A DNA stretch of 44,368 nt from the NCBI GenBank assembly GCA_937140905.1, contig CAKZQO010000134.1, positions 1-44,368 of the forward strand, in the 5' to 3' direction. The notes below the pieces were generated by a model. That model made no database searches, had not been told where the DNA came from, and saw only the letters and a list, made by a program, of their open reading frames with translations. Shown piece after piece: positions 7,779 through 15,649 of the stretch. Position 1 is the stretch's first letter, and the number at the start of each line of letters is the position of its first letter. Origin of the DNA: an uncultured Spirochaeta sp. (GTDB lineage Bacteria > Spirochaetota > Spirochaetia > DTKZ01). The translations under genes and the position numbers were made by a program.

Positions 7779-8801
7779 TTATTCAGATTTTTTAAGGTAT
7801 ATTTGTAACTCTTTTAGCAATATCTCAGCCTCATCTTTCGAAAGATATGGGACTTTGATAGTACGAGCCCAAAAAAATCTCTTACCCATAATTTCACATA
7901 CCCTTTGAAAAGGCATAGCTTTTATTTCTTTTCCTTTTTCTGGTATAGCTGTAAGAAATTCAATATCTCTATACCAAGTTTCATTATTATCTTTTTTTAT
8001 ATTACCTTTTTTAACTCTCCCAGCAGCAATAAGGCCTGTCCATTTGTGAGAGAAAAAGACTATATCTCCCGGATAAATATATTCTATAAACCGTGTTGCA
8101 TCACCAAAAGCAGCAACAACAGAATTTTCCATCATATACCAGATTGCATCTTCGTCATAACTTCTATTAGTGTCAAATAAGATCCCTTTAATTTCGCTCG
8201 GATTCCTATGTTTGTCATATGGAAGTGCGAAGAACTCAAAGTACTTTTCACCATTAATGTCATAAATTCTATACGGAAGAAACTCAATTGAAATACCTTG
8301 ACGTTTCCAATAGTCTACTGCATTAACAAGACTGTCATCAGCAGCACTTCCAATTATTATAATATGTTGTGTTTGGTTAAAATCATTTGCCTCCAATTGA
8401 TGTTCTAGATTAAATGCCTCTTTATGAGCCAAACGCAAATCGATTTCACTTTTAGTGTATTGTTGGTACTTATTCTGAAGAATAGAAAATGTCCACTTTC
8501 CTGCATCTTGTACATATCGCAAAGCTTGATGCACTGCATCTTTCCCAGCTACTCCTCTTTTTAATTCAAAAATTACCAAATTGCCTTTTTCATTTAAAGC
8601 ATAAATATCAGCTTCAGCTTGATATTTACGCTCACGAAATATCGGCATTAAGCTCGCTTCTTCAAAAAGAACTTCTAAAATATTAGACGCAATCATTTCT
8701 TCTAAATCTTTTTCTAGATTTCCAAAACTAGTAAAATCTTTAAATTCTGACAGTTCGAGTGTGTAATACTTATCATCAACTAATTTTATTCTATATAACA
8801 T
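7779..8801 (-). CDS. NucS-like PD-(D/E)XK nuclease with C-terminal EVE/PUA-like domain
   Basis: 340 residues. The N-terminal part (about 25-195) carries a PD-(D/E)XK core of the NucS/DUF91 kind: LEKDLEEMI (Glu29 or Glu35), EADIYALN (Asp65), then VIFELKRG (Glu79-x-Lys81), followed by a helix AVHQALRYVQDA. The C-terminal part (about 225-318), with YPGDIVFFSHKWTGLIAAGRV and later WYRDIEFLTAIP, resembles EVE/PUA-like folds that read modified bases. The combination suggests a modification-dependent (type IV-like) restriction or other DNA-defence nuclease; this is inference. GAGGAG lies 7 bases before the ATG. The gene is A+T-rich and is 89 bases upstream of the six-repeat gene on the same strand. 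Confidence 0.65.
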   Translation of the reverse strand: MLYRIKLVDDKYYTLELSEFKDFTSFGNLEKDLEEMIASNILEVLFEEASLMPIFRERKYQAEADIYALNEKGNLVIFELKRGVAGKDAVHQALRYVQDAGKWTFSILQNKYQQYTKSEIDLRLAHKEAFNLEHQLEANDFNQTQHIIIIGSAADDSLVNAVDYWKRQGISIEFLPYRIYDINGEKYFEFFALPYDKHRNPSEIKGILFDTNRSYDEDAIWYMMENSVVAAFGDATRFIEYIYPGDIVFFSHKWTGLIAAGRVKKGNIKKDNNETWYRDIEFLTAIPEKGKEIKAMPFQRVCEIMGKRFFWARTIKVPYLSKDEAEILLKELQIYLKKSE

Positions 8802-8854
8802 TTTTATTCTCCTCTAAATTGCCTGAGAATAAGAATGAATAACCTACATCTATT

Positions 8855-8860
8855 ATTATA
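8855..8860 (-). promoter_or_regulatory. candidate -10 box for the nuclease gene
   Basis: Perfect TATAAT read on the minus strand. It gives a leader of about 47 bases. The -35 region at 17 bases (TTTAGA) matches only half of the consensus. Confidence 0.3.
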
Positions 8861-9050
8861 CGCTTTAATCATAAAAATCTAAATCTTTCTTCAATCTTTT
8901 TTCTATATTATCTTTTTCCATGAGATACGGTTTTAGTTTCGTTTATTTCTAAATATATTGTAAATAACATGGATTCTTTGTAGCATTCTTAAGTCAGAAG
9001 TTCTAATAATGGATAATCCGCTTGTTCCTTTTTCCTCTCATTTCCGTTTA

Positions 9051-9087
9051 AAAATAAGCTTTTTAATCTTATTTTAGGCATTGCCTA
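9051..9087 (-). terminator. terminator after pyrD
   Basis: Directly behind the pyrD stop, the minus strand reads a small hairpin TAGGC-AAT-GCCTA (9087-9075), then an 8-bp stem AAAATAAG / CTTATTTT with a 9-base loop (9075-9051) continuing into T residues. The second stem is symmetric enough to work in either direction. It marks the edge of the A+T-rich cassette. Confidence 0.5.
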
Positions 9088-9090
9088 TTT

Positions 9091-10044
9091 TTATTTTACA
9101 TGCGCCAACCCGATGATTTCCCGCACTGATGAATAGCCTTCTTCTGCTAAGTAGGTCCGTATCCCCTCGATCGTTCGTTTCATGGTGAAGGGATCGATGA
9201 AGTTGTACATCCCCACGGCAACGGCTGAGGCACCGGCCAATAGGAACTCGATGGCTGCGGCAGGGCCATCGATCCCCCCCATTCCGATAATGGGGATCTT
9301 TACCACTTCATGGGCAGAGTATACGGCCCAAACTGCCAGAGGGCGAATGGCAGGGCCGGATAACCCCCCAGTGATATTTCCCAAGGCCGGTCGTTTCTTT
9401 TTGATATCGATGGCCATTCCCTTGTACGTGTTGATCATAGACAAGGCGGCTGCGCCTGCCCTTTCTGCGGTACGAGCCATATCCGCGATATCGGTAACTA
9501 CTGGGGATAGCTTGGCTATCACGGGGAGTTTCACCCGGGAGACCACTGCCGATACTACCCGCTCCAAGGTCTTTTCTTCCGTAGACCAGGGAATTCCCTC
9601 ACTCAGGTTTGGGCAGGATAAGTTCAATTCCAAAAGATCCGCCATTCCCGTAGCTTCGATCCGTTCAGCGAGTTCGATCCATTCCTCCATCGTTTCCCCT
9701 GCGATGCTTACCACCACGGGCGGTCCGAGTCGCCTGAGAGCCGGCAACTTGTCGCGAATAAACACTTCTGCCCCATCACTCGGTATTCCAATAGCGTTCA
9801 ACATCCCGCAGGGAGTTTCCCAAATCCGAGGAGGCGGATTTCCCGGCCGAGGATGGAGGAAGATCGTCTTGTTGATCACCGCTCCCAGCTCCGAAGGGGA
9901 AAAGAAATTATCGTGGATTTCATCTACCTCATAGGCACCGGAAGCGGGCATCACGGGGTTTGGGAAGCGAACGCCCGCGATGTCTACCGATAGATCGGGG
10001 GATACACTCGTTAGGCGGTCGCGGGAAAAGTCTTGCATTCTCAT
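9091..10044 (-). CDS. pyrD: dihydroorotate dehydrogenase B, catalytic subunit
   Basis: 317 residues from ATG 10044, whose ATGA overlaps the pyrK stop; longer in-frame readings run into pyrK coding sequence and are rejected. Class 1B enzyme oxidising dihydroorotate to orotate in pyrimidine synthesis, with FMN in a TIM barrel. Visible motifs: PNPVMPASGAYE near the N-terminus; LELNLSCPN with the catalytic-base Cys144; MINTYKGMAIDIKKKRP; GGLSGPAIRPLA; and the phosphate-binding GMGGIDGPAAAIEFLLAGASAVAVG. The pairing with PyrK, which passes electrons to NAD+, identifies class 1B. It is the last gene of the liv-pyr transcription unit and is followed by a terminator. Confidence 0.93.
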   Translation of the reverse strand: MRMQDFSRDRLTSVSPDLSVDIAGVRFPNPVMPASGAYEVDEIHDNFFSPSELGAVINKTIFLHPRPGNPPPRIWETPCGMLNAIGIPSDGAEVFIRDKLPALRRLGPPVVVSIAGETMEEWIELAERIEATGMADLLELNLSCPNLSEGIPWSTEEKTLERVVSAVVSRVKLPVIAKLSPVVTDIADMARTAERAGAAALSMINTYKGMAIDIKKKRPALGNITGGLSGPAIRPLAVWAVYSAHEVVKIPIIGMGGIDGPAAAIEFLLAGASAVAVGMYNFIDPFTMKRTIEGIRTYLAEEGYSSVREIIGLAHVK

Positions 10045-10829
10045 GGCTCTACTACCACGCTTCGGGAACGGAACACGGGACCATCCATGCACACGAGGAA
10101 GTATCCATCCTGTCCATCCTTTTTCACCGCGCACCCATGACAGTCCCCCATTCCGCACCCCATGTTCCCTTCCAGGAACAGGTAGCCCTTTACCTTTCCG
10201 GCCAGATCGAGGGCTTTCACATGCCTAGCGAACCGATGGGATCCACAGGTATAGACGGTGTCCACCTTACCCTCGCGGATCAGTTGATCCAGAATATCTG
10301 TCCCGTTCCCATGGTACCCTTCCGTTCCATCATCGGTGGCAATGAACACGTCGTTGGAAAACTCTTCCAGTAAAGCCCGACATACTAACCTAGATTTCGT
10401 GGAAGCCGAAAGAACCGTGTACACGGGTTTCTTTAGTTTGGATAATGTTTCCGCCAGAAAGACCACCGCCGCGGCACCGGCCCCCCGTACCAGTAGGGCC
10501 GTTCCCGCAGAATCAAACTCAGTGATGCTTTTCCCTAGAGGACCCGTTACGTAGAGGGAAGATCCCTTCTTGAGGGTGGAAAGGAGTCGCGTTCCCTTAC
10601 CCTCTACCTTGATGCAGAGCCGGAACACCCCTTTCAAAGGGTCAGCCAGCACGATGTCGAAGGGGCGGGGAAGGATCGGATCCCCCGTATGCCATCCCCG
10701 CACCATCACGAACTGCCCCGGACCAGCGGTTCGGGCAATCTGTTCTTCCCGGATCACTAAATGCACGTACCCTCTAGGGCTTTCCTTCCGGGACACTAAA
10801 GTTGCTTTCCGATACACCGGGACAGCCAT
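10041..10829 (-). CDS. pyrK: dihydroorotate dehydrogenase B, electron-transfer subunit
   Basis: 262 residues, with a ferredoxin-reductase-like FAD domain (about 1-100), an NAD-binding domain (about 105-215) and a [2Fe-2S] site near the C-terminus. The cluster motif is clear: NMGCGMGDCHGC and then the fourth cysteine in YFLVCMDGPVF. It carries electrons from PyrD FMN through the cluster and FAD to NAD+. Two usual motifs are altered: the flavin RPxS motif reads RPFD, and the glycine-rich GGGxGxAP stretch reads GAGAAAVVF. It overlaps pyrD by 4 bases and starts 40 bases after the binding-protein gene, so it is probably cotranscribed with the liv genes. No strong ribosome binding site is seen. Confidence 0.9.
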   Translation of the reverse strand: MAVPVYRKATLVSRKESPRGYVHLVIREEQIARTAGPGQFVMVRGWHTGDPILPRPFDIVLADPLKGVFRLCIKVEGKGTRLLSTLKKGSSLYVTGPLGKSITEFDSAGTALLVRGAGAAAVVFLAETLSKLKKPVYTVLSASTKSRLVCRALLEEFSNDVFIATDDGTEGYHGNGTDILDQLIREGKVDTVYTCGSHRFARHVKALDLAGKVKGYLFLEGNMGCGMGDCHGCAVKKDGQDGYFLVCMDGPVFRSRSVVVEP

Positions 10830-10869
10830 ACAAGAATTGAACCGTTAAATCAATTTCCGTATTCCAATC

Positions 10870-12093
10870 CTATTGCGGATTCGGATACATCACCTTCGCG
10901 CTAGCCGCGGCCTCAGGCCACACGGTTTGGATTTCTCCTTTCTGGATCTGGAAGGTAACCGCTCCACCCGCCATGTTCTGACCCGTAGCGTCCCACTTGG
11001 TAGGTCCCCAGAAGGTCACCCCATCGTAAGCCTGGAGGGCTGCCCTCACTTTGTCGGTTTCGATGGAACCCGCTTTCTCGATGGCTAACTGTAGGAGGTA
11101 TCCACCCTGGGAAGCGGCAGCGGCCTGGTAGGCAATCCCTGCCCCATACTTGGTTGTGTATTCCTTCGTATAGTCCTGAGCGCTTCCAAAGAAAGGATCC
11201 GAGTACTTCATCTGGGGCATCCACCAAGCCACGCCATAGATATAATCTGAATCCGCACCCAACGCATCCCGGAAATCCTTCAGTTCCGGACCCGTGGTGA
11301 ATCCAATGGCTTTCAGGTACACCTTCTGTTCCTTCAACTGGCGAACCGTAAGAATCGCTTCCTCCAGATACCCGGAACCGAGAAGGACTTCCGCTCCCGA
11401 GTTTTTAATCTTGAGGATCGTGGAGGAGAGATCCTTTACCCCTTTGGGATATACCTCGTAGTAGGCTACTTCAAACCCCTTGCTCTTCGCGTACTCTTGC
11501 GCTCCTTCCGCTACGGAAACGGGGAAGTTATCGTTGGGAGCGATGATGGCCAGCTTCTTGGGAGCTGGTTTCTGGGCCGCTAGCATATCGATGAAGCTGT
11601 AGAATATCTTCCGGCCGGGAGGTAGCACAGAAAACACGTTCTTGTACCCTCGACCATAAATATTGGAAGCGTTCGCCAAAGTGGCGATCGTAATGATGTT
11701 GTATTTCTCGCCTATGGCCGTAGTGGCAAAGGTAGGACCGCTTCCATAGGGACCTAGGAGGAAGTTTACTTTATCCTCAGTGATGAGTTTTTCCGTCAAC
11801 TTCGCGGAAGTCTGGTTGTCCGACTGATCATCGTAGTAGATGATCTCTACTTTCATCTTTTTCCCCCCAACGTTGATGCCCCCCGCTGCGTTCACCTTTT
11901 CCTTCCACAGTTCATACCCGTTCTTCATCATGTTCCCGAACCGGGCCAGGTTTCCCGTTAACGCTAGGGAAGCTCCAATTTTGATTACCTCTGGGCCTTT
12001 GGCAGCTTCCTTACCCCCTGCACCGAACAGGGCCCCGCTTGCTACTAAAAGAAGGGCCAGAACGAACGCAATCCCCATCTTCCATGGTTTCAT
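10870..12093 (-). CDS. liv-type ABC transporter substrate-binding protein
   Basis: 407 residues with a signal peptide (about 1-25, MKPWKMGIAFVLALLLVASG) and the type-I periplasmic binding fold of LivJ/AmiC-like proteins: IKIGASLALTGNLARFG, then VEIIYYDDQSDNQTSAKL, and LLGPYGSGPT in the ligand cleft. It captures a small ligand in the periplasm for the LivHMGF complex encoded just upstream. The ligand could be a branched-chain amino acid, but amides, urea and nucleobase-like compounds are also carried by this family. AGGAGG lies 6 bases before the ATG. Between livF and this gene there are two hairpins, which may raise its expression over the membrane components. Confidence 0.88.
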   Translation of the reverse strand: MKPWKMGIAFVLALLLVASGALFGAGGKEAAKGPEVIKIGASLALTGNLARFGNMMKNGYELWKEKVNAAGGINVGGKKMKVEIIYYDDQSDNQTSAKLTEKLITEDKVNFLLGPYGSGPTFATTAIGEKYNIITIATLANASNIYGRGYKNVFSVLPPGRKIFYSFIDMLAAQKPAPKKLAIIAPNDNFPVSVAEGAQEYAKSKGFEVAYYEVYPKGVKDLSSTILKIKNSGAEVLLGSGYLEEAILTVRQLKEQKVYLKAIGFTTGPELKDFRDALGADSDYIYGVAWWMPQMKYSDPFFGSAQDYTKEYTTKYGAGIAYQAAAASQGGYLLQLAIEKAGSIETDKVRAALQAYDGVTFWGPTKWDATGQNMAGGAVTFQIQKGEIQTVWPEAAASAKVMYPNPQ

Positions 12094-12125
12094 ACCGTTC
12101 CTCCTATGTGAAGACTATCAATTCT

Positions 12126-12142
12126 CCGGAGCCAGGCTCCGG
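12126..12142 (-). repeat. 17-base perfect palindrome in the binding-protein leader
   Basis: CCGGAGCC-A-GGCTCCGG, centred on 12134 and 41 bases before the ATG of the binding-protein gene. It could fold into an RNA hairpin that protects the 5' end of a processed mRNA, or be an operator. Confidence 0.45.
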
Positions 12143-12158
12143 TATAGAGCCTAAAACC

Positions 12159-12178
12159 AAACCGGAAGCGACCGGTTT
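12159..12178 (-). terminator. stem-loop after livF (weak terminator or processing site)
   Basis: On the minus strand a 7-bp stem AAACCGG / CCGGTTT with loop TCGCTT is followed by GGTTTT. It lies 70-90 bases downstream of the livF stop. The interrupted T run makes it a weak intrinsic terminator. Confidence 0.4.
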
Positions 12179-12249
12179 TCTGTTTTCCCTATTGAGCATG
12201 CCTGAGCTTGCCCAAAGCCGCCCCTTAAATAGAATCGCACCCCGAAAGT

Positions 12250-12957
12250 TTAAATCCCCAGGTATGCTTTTTGGATATCGGGGTTCGATAGGAGTTCCTT
12301 CGCGTCTCCCGACATAGCCACCTTCCCATGGACGAACACGTATCCTTTCTGGGCCAAGCTCAACGCCACCTGTACATCCTGGTCCACTAGGACGATGGTG
12401 ATGCCCCGGGTGCGATGGATATTTTCCAACACCTTTACGAGCGTGTCCACTACCACGGGAGCCAGTCCCAAGGATAACTCGTCCAACAGGAGAACCTTGG
12501 GAGCCGCCATCAGCCCTCGCCCCACGGCGCACATCTGGGCCTCTCCGCCCGAAAGGGTTCCAGCCAACTGTTTACGCCGTTCCTTCAATCGAGGTAGGAT
12601 CGCGTACACCCAATCCAGATCCTCTTTCACCTTCTTCCCGTCCTTACGAGTGTAGGCTCCCATCAGAAGGTTTTCTTCCACGGTGAGCCCACTGTATAGT
12701 TGCCGCCCCTCGGGAACCATCACGATTCCCATCTGCACCCGTTTGGGTTGGGGAACATTTTGGATTTCCTTTCCCTCGTATCGTATGATTCCCTTGAAGG
12801 GCTTAAGGGCACCCGCCACAGTGCGCATGAAAGTCGTCTTCCCCACCCCGTTGGAACCGATCAAAGCGGTGATGCTTCCTTGTTCGATTTCCACATTCAC
12901 GTCCCAGAGGATCTGTACATCCCCATATCCCGCGTGTAATCCTTCAACCTTCAACAT
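12250..12957 (-). CDS. livF: liv-type ABC transporter ATP-binding protein
   Basis: 235 residues, the usual LivF size. Cytoplasmic ATPase that powers the LivHM permease as a pair with LivG. Walker A GSNGVGKTTFMR, Q-loop in MVPEGRQLYSGLTVEENLLMGA (the EGR-LFxxLTV form typical of LivF), signature LSGGEAQM, Walker B VLLLDELSLGL and switch region VDQDV, where the usual H-loop histidine of LivF-type proteins is typically Q or N. It overlaps livG by 14 bases, implying translational coupling. It is followed by a weak stem-loop before the binding-protein gene. Confidence 0.92.
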   Translation of the reverse strand: MLKVEGLHAGYGDVQILWDVNVEIEQGSITALIGSNGVGKTTFMRTVAGALKPFKGIIRYEGKEIQNVPQPKRVQMGIVMVPEGRQLYSGLTVEENLLMGAYTRKDGKKVKEDLDWVYAILPRLKERRKQLAGTLSGGEAQMCAVGRGLMAAPKVLLLDELSLGLAPVVVDTLVKVLENIHRTRGITIVLVDQDVQVALSLAQKGYVFVHGKVAMSGDAKELLSNPDIQKAYLGI

Positions 12958-13708
12958 GCGCTCTCCCTTTCATCTTGGCATACCGTTCCCCTAGGTAGGC
13001 AGAAATTACCCGTTCATCCTTACTGATTTCTTCTGGCGAGCCTTCGGCGATCTTCTCCCCATGGTGTAGCACCATGACCCGGTGCGAAACTCCCATAATG
13101 GCCTTCATCACATGTTCTATGATCAGGATCGTACGGCCCTCCCGATTCAACTGCCGAATCAGCTCCATGATGGATTCTACCTCTGCCGTATTCAAGCCTG
13201 CCATCACTTCATCCAGCAAGATTAGCTCTGGATCCATCGCTAGAGCCCTAGCGAGTTCCAACCTCTTGCGCTCTGAAATATTGAGGTGTTCCACCCGTAG
13301 ATCTGCTTTCCCTTCCAGTCCTACCCGGGAAAGGATATGCCTTGTTTTTTCCCTAGCCTCCCGAGCATCCTTCATCTTGTCCTTTCCGAACAGTGCGCCG
13401 ATGGACACATTTTCCAGTACCGTCATCCCGGGAAAGGGCTTGACGATTTGGAAGGTTCGGGAGATCCCCCGCTCGGCGATCTGGAAAGGCTTCAAACCTG
13501 AAATTCGTTCACCCTTGAAAAAGATTTCCCCATCGGTCAAGGGTAGAGTTCCATTGATGAGGGAAAGGAGGGTAGTCTTTCCCGCTCCGTTTGGCCCAAT
13601 GATTCCAAGGATTTCCCCTCGTTTCACATCGAAATCCACCTGCCAGACTGCCCGCAACGCTCCAAAGCACTTAGTGACCTTCGTTCCTTTCAGGATACTT
13701 TCACGCAT
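12944..13708 (-). CDS. livG: liv-type ABC transporter ATP-binding protein
   Basis: 254 residues from ATG 13708, chosen because AAGGAGG lies 6 bases upstream and the longer reading runs through the end of livM. Walker A GPNGAGKTTLLSLING, Q-loop in ISRTFQIVKPFPGMTVLENV (the RTFQ form diagnostic of LivG), signature LNISERKRLELARAL, Walker B LILLDEVMAGLN and H-loop IIEHVMKAIM. The signature motif is degenerate (NISERK for LSGGQ), as is common in LivG. It partners LivF under the LivHM permease. It overlaps livM by 8 bases and livF by 14. Confidence 0.92.
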   Translation of the reverse strand: MRESILKGTKVTKCFGALRAVWQVDFDVKRGEILGIIGPNGAGKTTLLSLINGTLPLTDGEIFFKGERISGLKPFQIAERGISRTFQIVKPFPGMTVLENVSIGALFGKDKMKDAREAREKTRHILSRVGLEGKADLRVEHLNISERKRLELARALAMDPELILLDEVMAGLNTAEVESIMELIRQLNREGRTILIIEHVMKAIMGVSHRVMVLHHGEKIAEGSPEEISKDERVISAYLGERYAKMKGRAHVEG

Positions 13709-14735
13709 GAGGGTCCTCCTTGCCTTTGGAAGGACTAACATCGGGCTTATCGTTCGAAGAAACCCCTTTGGAAGAGTAGGATCCACCACCTAAGCGTACG
13801 GGAACAGGGGATAGCCAGGAGAAGAGGAGTTTCCAGTTCAAGTGCAAGACTCCTTTAGGCATGAAAAGTACCGCTAAAATTATAATGGTCCCGAGGATCC
13901 CTAAATGAAGGTTTATGAACTTGGACCACACCAACTCGGAGACGGTTTCCAAAATCACCGCCCCTACCACGGGGCCGAACACCGTTCCCATACCGCCGAT
14001 CAGGATAATGACGAACATGTTCACCACCCACATCACGTTAAACACGGTCGGCGGATCAATGTAACTGAACCAGTACGCGTACACCGAACCCACAAGGCCC
14101 GTGAATAGGGCGCTCAAGGACCATGAAATGATCTTGTATCGGGTAGTATCGATTCCCATTACGTTGGCCGCTTCCTCATCGGCCCGGATAGCCTTGAAGG
14201 CGTACCCGAGGCGATTCTTGTCCAGTTTCGCGACGAACGCAACCACCAGGATCACCATGAAAAGCATGGCGAAGTAGAAAAAGGTATTCACCACGAAAGG
14301 TTTGCCGGGAAAGGCAGGAACCGTGATTCCCTGACTTCCTCCGGTCAGGTCCGTCCACAAGTCTACAATTTGCCGAAAGGCTTCCATAGCCCCTAAGCTA
14401 CCCAAGGCAAAGTAATGACCCCGTAACCGTAGGAGGAGCAATCCCAACACGATGGCGAGGAGCACTGCCATTACCCCGGAGGCGGGAAAGGCAACCACGA
14501 AAGGTAGGTGAGTCTTCGTCATTAGGACCGCCGTGGTATACGCTCCTAAACCGAAGAAGATCATGTTCCCAAAGGCGGCGTATCCCGTGAATCCGGAAAT
14601 GATATTTAGCGCTGATGCGAGGGCCGCGAACATGAAAATCTGGGTCAACAATCGCACCCAGAATCCTGTCACCAGAAAGGGAAAACTTAAAAGGAGCAAG
14701 GCTCCGATGCTTACCCACACATATTTATTCTTCAT
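13701..14735 (-). CDS. livM: liv-type ABC transporter permease
   Basis: 344 residues with about nine membrane helices, an inner-membrane permease of the LivM type. The conserved cytoplasmic-loop region reads AVRADEEAANVMGIDTTRYK with a K for V variant at the start (KAIRADEEAA), followed by GLVGSVYAYWFSYIDPPTVF and VIILIGGMGTVFGPVVGAVI, all hallmarks of LivM. It pairs with LivH to form the channel fed by the downstream binding protein. The C-terminal tail (about 310-344) is a Ser/Gly/Lys-rich extension. It sits 9 bases after livH and overlaps livG by 8. Confidence 0.92.
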   Translation of the reverse strand: MKNKYVWVSIGALLLLSFPFLVTGFWVRLLTQIFMFAALASALNIISGFTGYAAFGNMIFFGLGAYTTAVLMTKTHLPFVVAFPASGVMAVLLAIVLGLLLLRLRGHYFALGSLGAMEAFRQIVDLWTDLTGGSQGITVPAFPGKPFVVNTFFYFAMLFMVILVVAFVAKLDKNRLGYAFKAIRADEEAANVMGIDTTRYKIISWSLSALFTGLVGSVYAYWFSYIDPPTVFNVMWVVNMFVIILIGGMGTVFGPVVGAVILETVSELVWSKFINLHLGILGTIIILAVLFMPKGVLHLNWKLLFSWLSPVPVRLGGGSYSSKGVSSNDKPDVSPSKGKEDPHA

Positions 14736-14744
14736 GACGCGCCC

Positions 14745-15605
14745 CTAATAGAATCGTTTCCCCAGCAATCCCTGGGGCCTTAAGACCAGTACCAGCACCA
14801 GGACGGCGAACCCTAAAAAATCCTGCACCGCCGATGGGAAAATGGCGGTACCGATGGTTTCCACTAACCCGAGGGTTAATCCCCCAACGAGGGCTCCTAC
14901 TGTACTCCCCAGCCCTCCTAGGATGGAGATCACGAAGGCTTTTCCCACCAATGCCCCTCCCGTGAAGGGATTGATGCTCATGATGGGAGAGATCAGTGCT
15001 CCAGCCGCCGCGGCTAGGGCGGCGCTCACCGCATAGGTAATGGCATAGATCTTGTCCACATCCACTCCCACTGTCTTGGCCCCCTCGAAGTTCAGCGCCG
15101 TCGCATTGATGGCGATCCCAACCTTGGTTTTTCGCATGAACAGGTAGAAAAGGAAGGTAACCAGCACCGCCACTCCAAAAATTCCGAACCGTACGAGAGG
15201 AATCACAAGACCGCCTAGCTCGAATCCCGCTGATGAGTAAGGTAGTTTGACGCTCTTATAGTCGGCAGTCCAGATGAGAAGACAGATGTTGGCGATAAGG
15301 ATCTGCAAACCAAAGGTGAAGGTGAGGGTGACAAACGAAGGCCCTCGAACCACCCGGTTGATGAGAAAGTACTGGATCCCATACGCGATGAGAAAAAGAG
15401 CGACCATCACGAGGGGGATCGAAAGGAAAGGATCGATCCGGTAGGCTGCGTAGAGGGTGAAAGAAAGGTAGGCTCCGATCATGATGAAGGATCCGTGGGC
15501 TAGGTTCACGATGTTCATCACCCCCCATACTAGGGAGAATCCGATCCCGATCATGGCATACACCGAGCCAAAGAGTATGCCGTTTACGATGGCTTGTAGA
15601 ATCAT
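14745..15605 (-). CDS. livH: liv-type ABC transporter permease
   Basis: 286 residues from ATG 15605 (GGAG just upstream); a TTG at 15614 is possible but has no ribosome binding site. About eight membrane helices. LivH hallmarks: MILQAIVNGILFGSVYAMIGIGFSLVWG in two overlapping parts, NLAHGSFIMIGAYLSF, and near the end ISILGGLGSTVGALVGGLTLGLVET. First gene of the minus-strand unit livH-livM-livG-livF-binding protein-pyrK-pyrD. Upstream lies a 157-base divergent gap with a tandem 13-base repeat that may be a regulatory site. Confidence 0.92.
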   Translation of the reverse strand: MILQAIVNGILFGSVYAMIGIGFSLVWGVMNIVNLAHGSFIMIGAYLSFTLYAAYRIDPFLSIPLVMVALFLIAYGIQYFLINRVVRGPSFVTLTFTFGLQILIANICLLIWTADYKSVKLPYSSAGFELGGLVIPLVRFGIFGVAVLVTFLFYLFMRKTKVGIAINATALNFEGAKTVGVDVDKIYAITYAVSAALAAAAGALISPIMSINPFTGGALVGKAFVISILGGLGSTVGALVGGLTLGLVETIGTAIFPSAVQDFLGFAVLVLVLVLRPQGLLGKRFY

Positions 15606-15649
15606 GTTCTCCAAATTAGCATGGTTCTATTCAAATAGGCAAGAAAGAC

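Larger units (their letters stand above)
7260..9090. other. A+T-rich inserted cassette (two minus-strand genes)
   Basis: Base and codon use change abruptly after the M20 gene and revert at the pyrD stop codon. Inside, codons are dominated by A/T third positions (caa, gca, aaa, att) and intergenic DNA is nearly all A and T; outside, cgg, ctc, gga and acc are common. The segment occupies the convergent gap between the M20 gene and pyrD, a place where insertion harms no gene. I see no transposase, integrase, tRNA, or convincing flanking direct or inverted repeats. The first 150 bases (7260-7410) contain no gene, only a stray AAAAGGAGGG near 7394 with no start codon after it. Horizontal acquisition is inferred from composition. 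Confidence 0.65.
8802..9090. other. 289-base A+T-rich gene-free stretch
   Basis: Holds the likely promoter of the nuclease gene (a perfect TATAAT on the minus strand, 8860-8855, without a good -35) and the stem-loops after pyrD. Minus-strand mini-ORFs of 18 codons (8921-8865) and 20 codons (from 8970) have no convincing ribosome binding site and are not called as genes; they could be decayed coding sequence. Confidence 0.5.

Noticed and set aside
8865-8970. Mini-ORFs of 18 and 20 codons upstream of the nuclease gene, as an antitoxin-like partner
   Set aside because: Too short, without ribosome binding sites, and in DNA whose A+T content makes chance peptides of this kind likely.
7245-9100. 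Terminal repeats or a target-site duplication around the A+T-rich cassette
   Set aside because: I compared both boundaries by eye and found no matching direct or inverted repeats. Mobility is therefore argued from composition only.
9182-9934. A 250-codon plus-strand open frame opposite pyrD
   Set aside because: It is the mirror frame of pyrD, with Ala/Ser/Pro-rich low-information sequence and no ribosome binding site.
13074-13793. A 239-codon plus-strand open frame opposite livG
   Set aside because: Mirror frame of livG with its motifs in antisense; no independent evidence.
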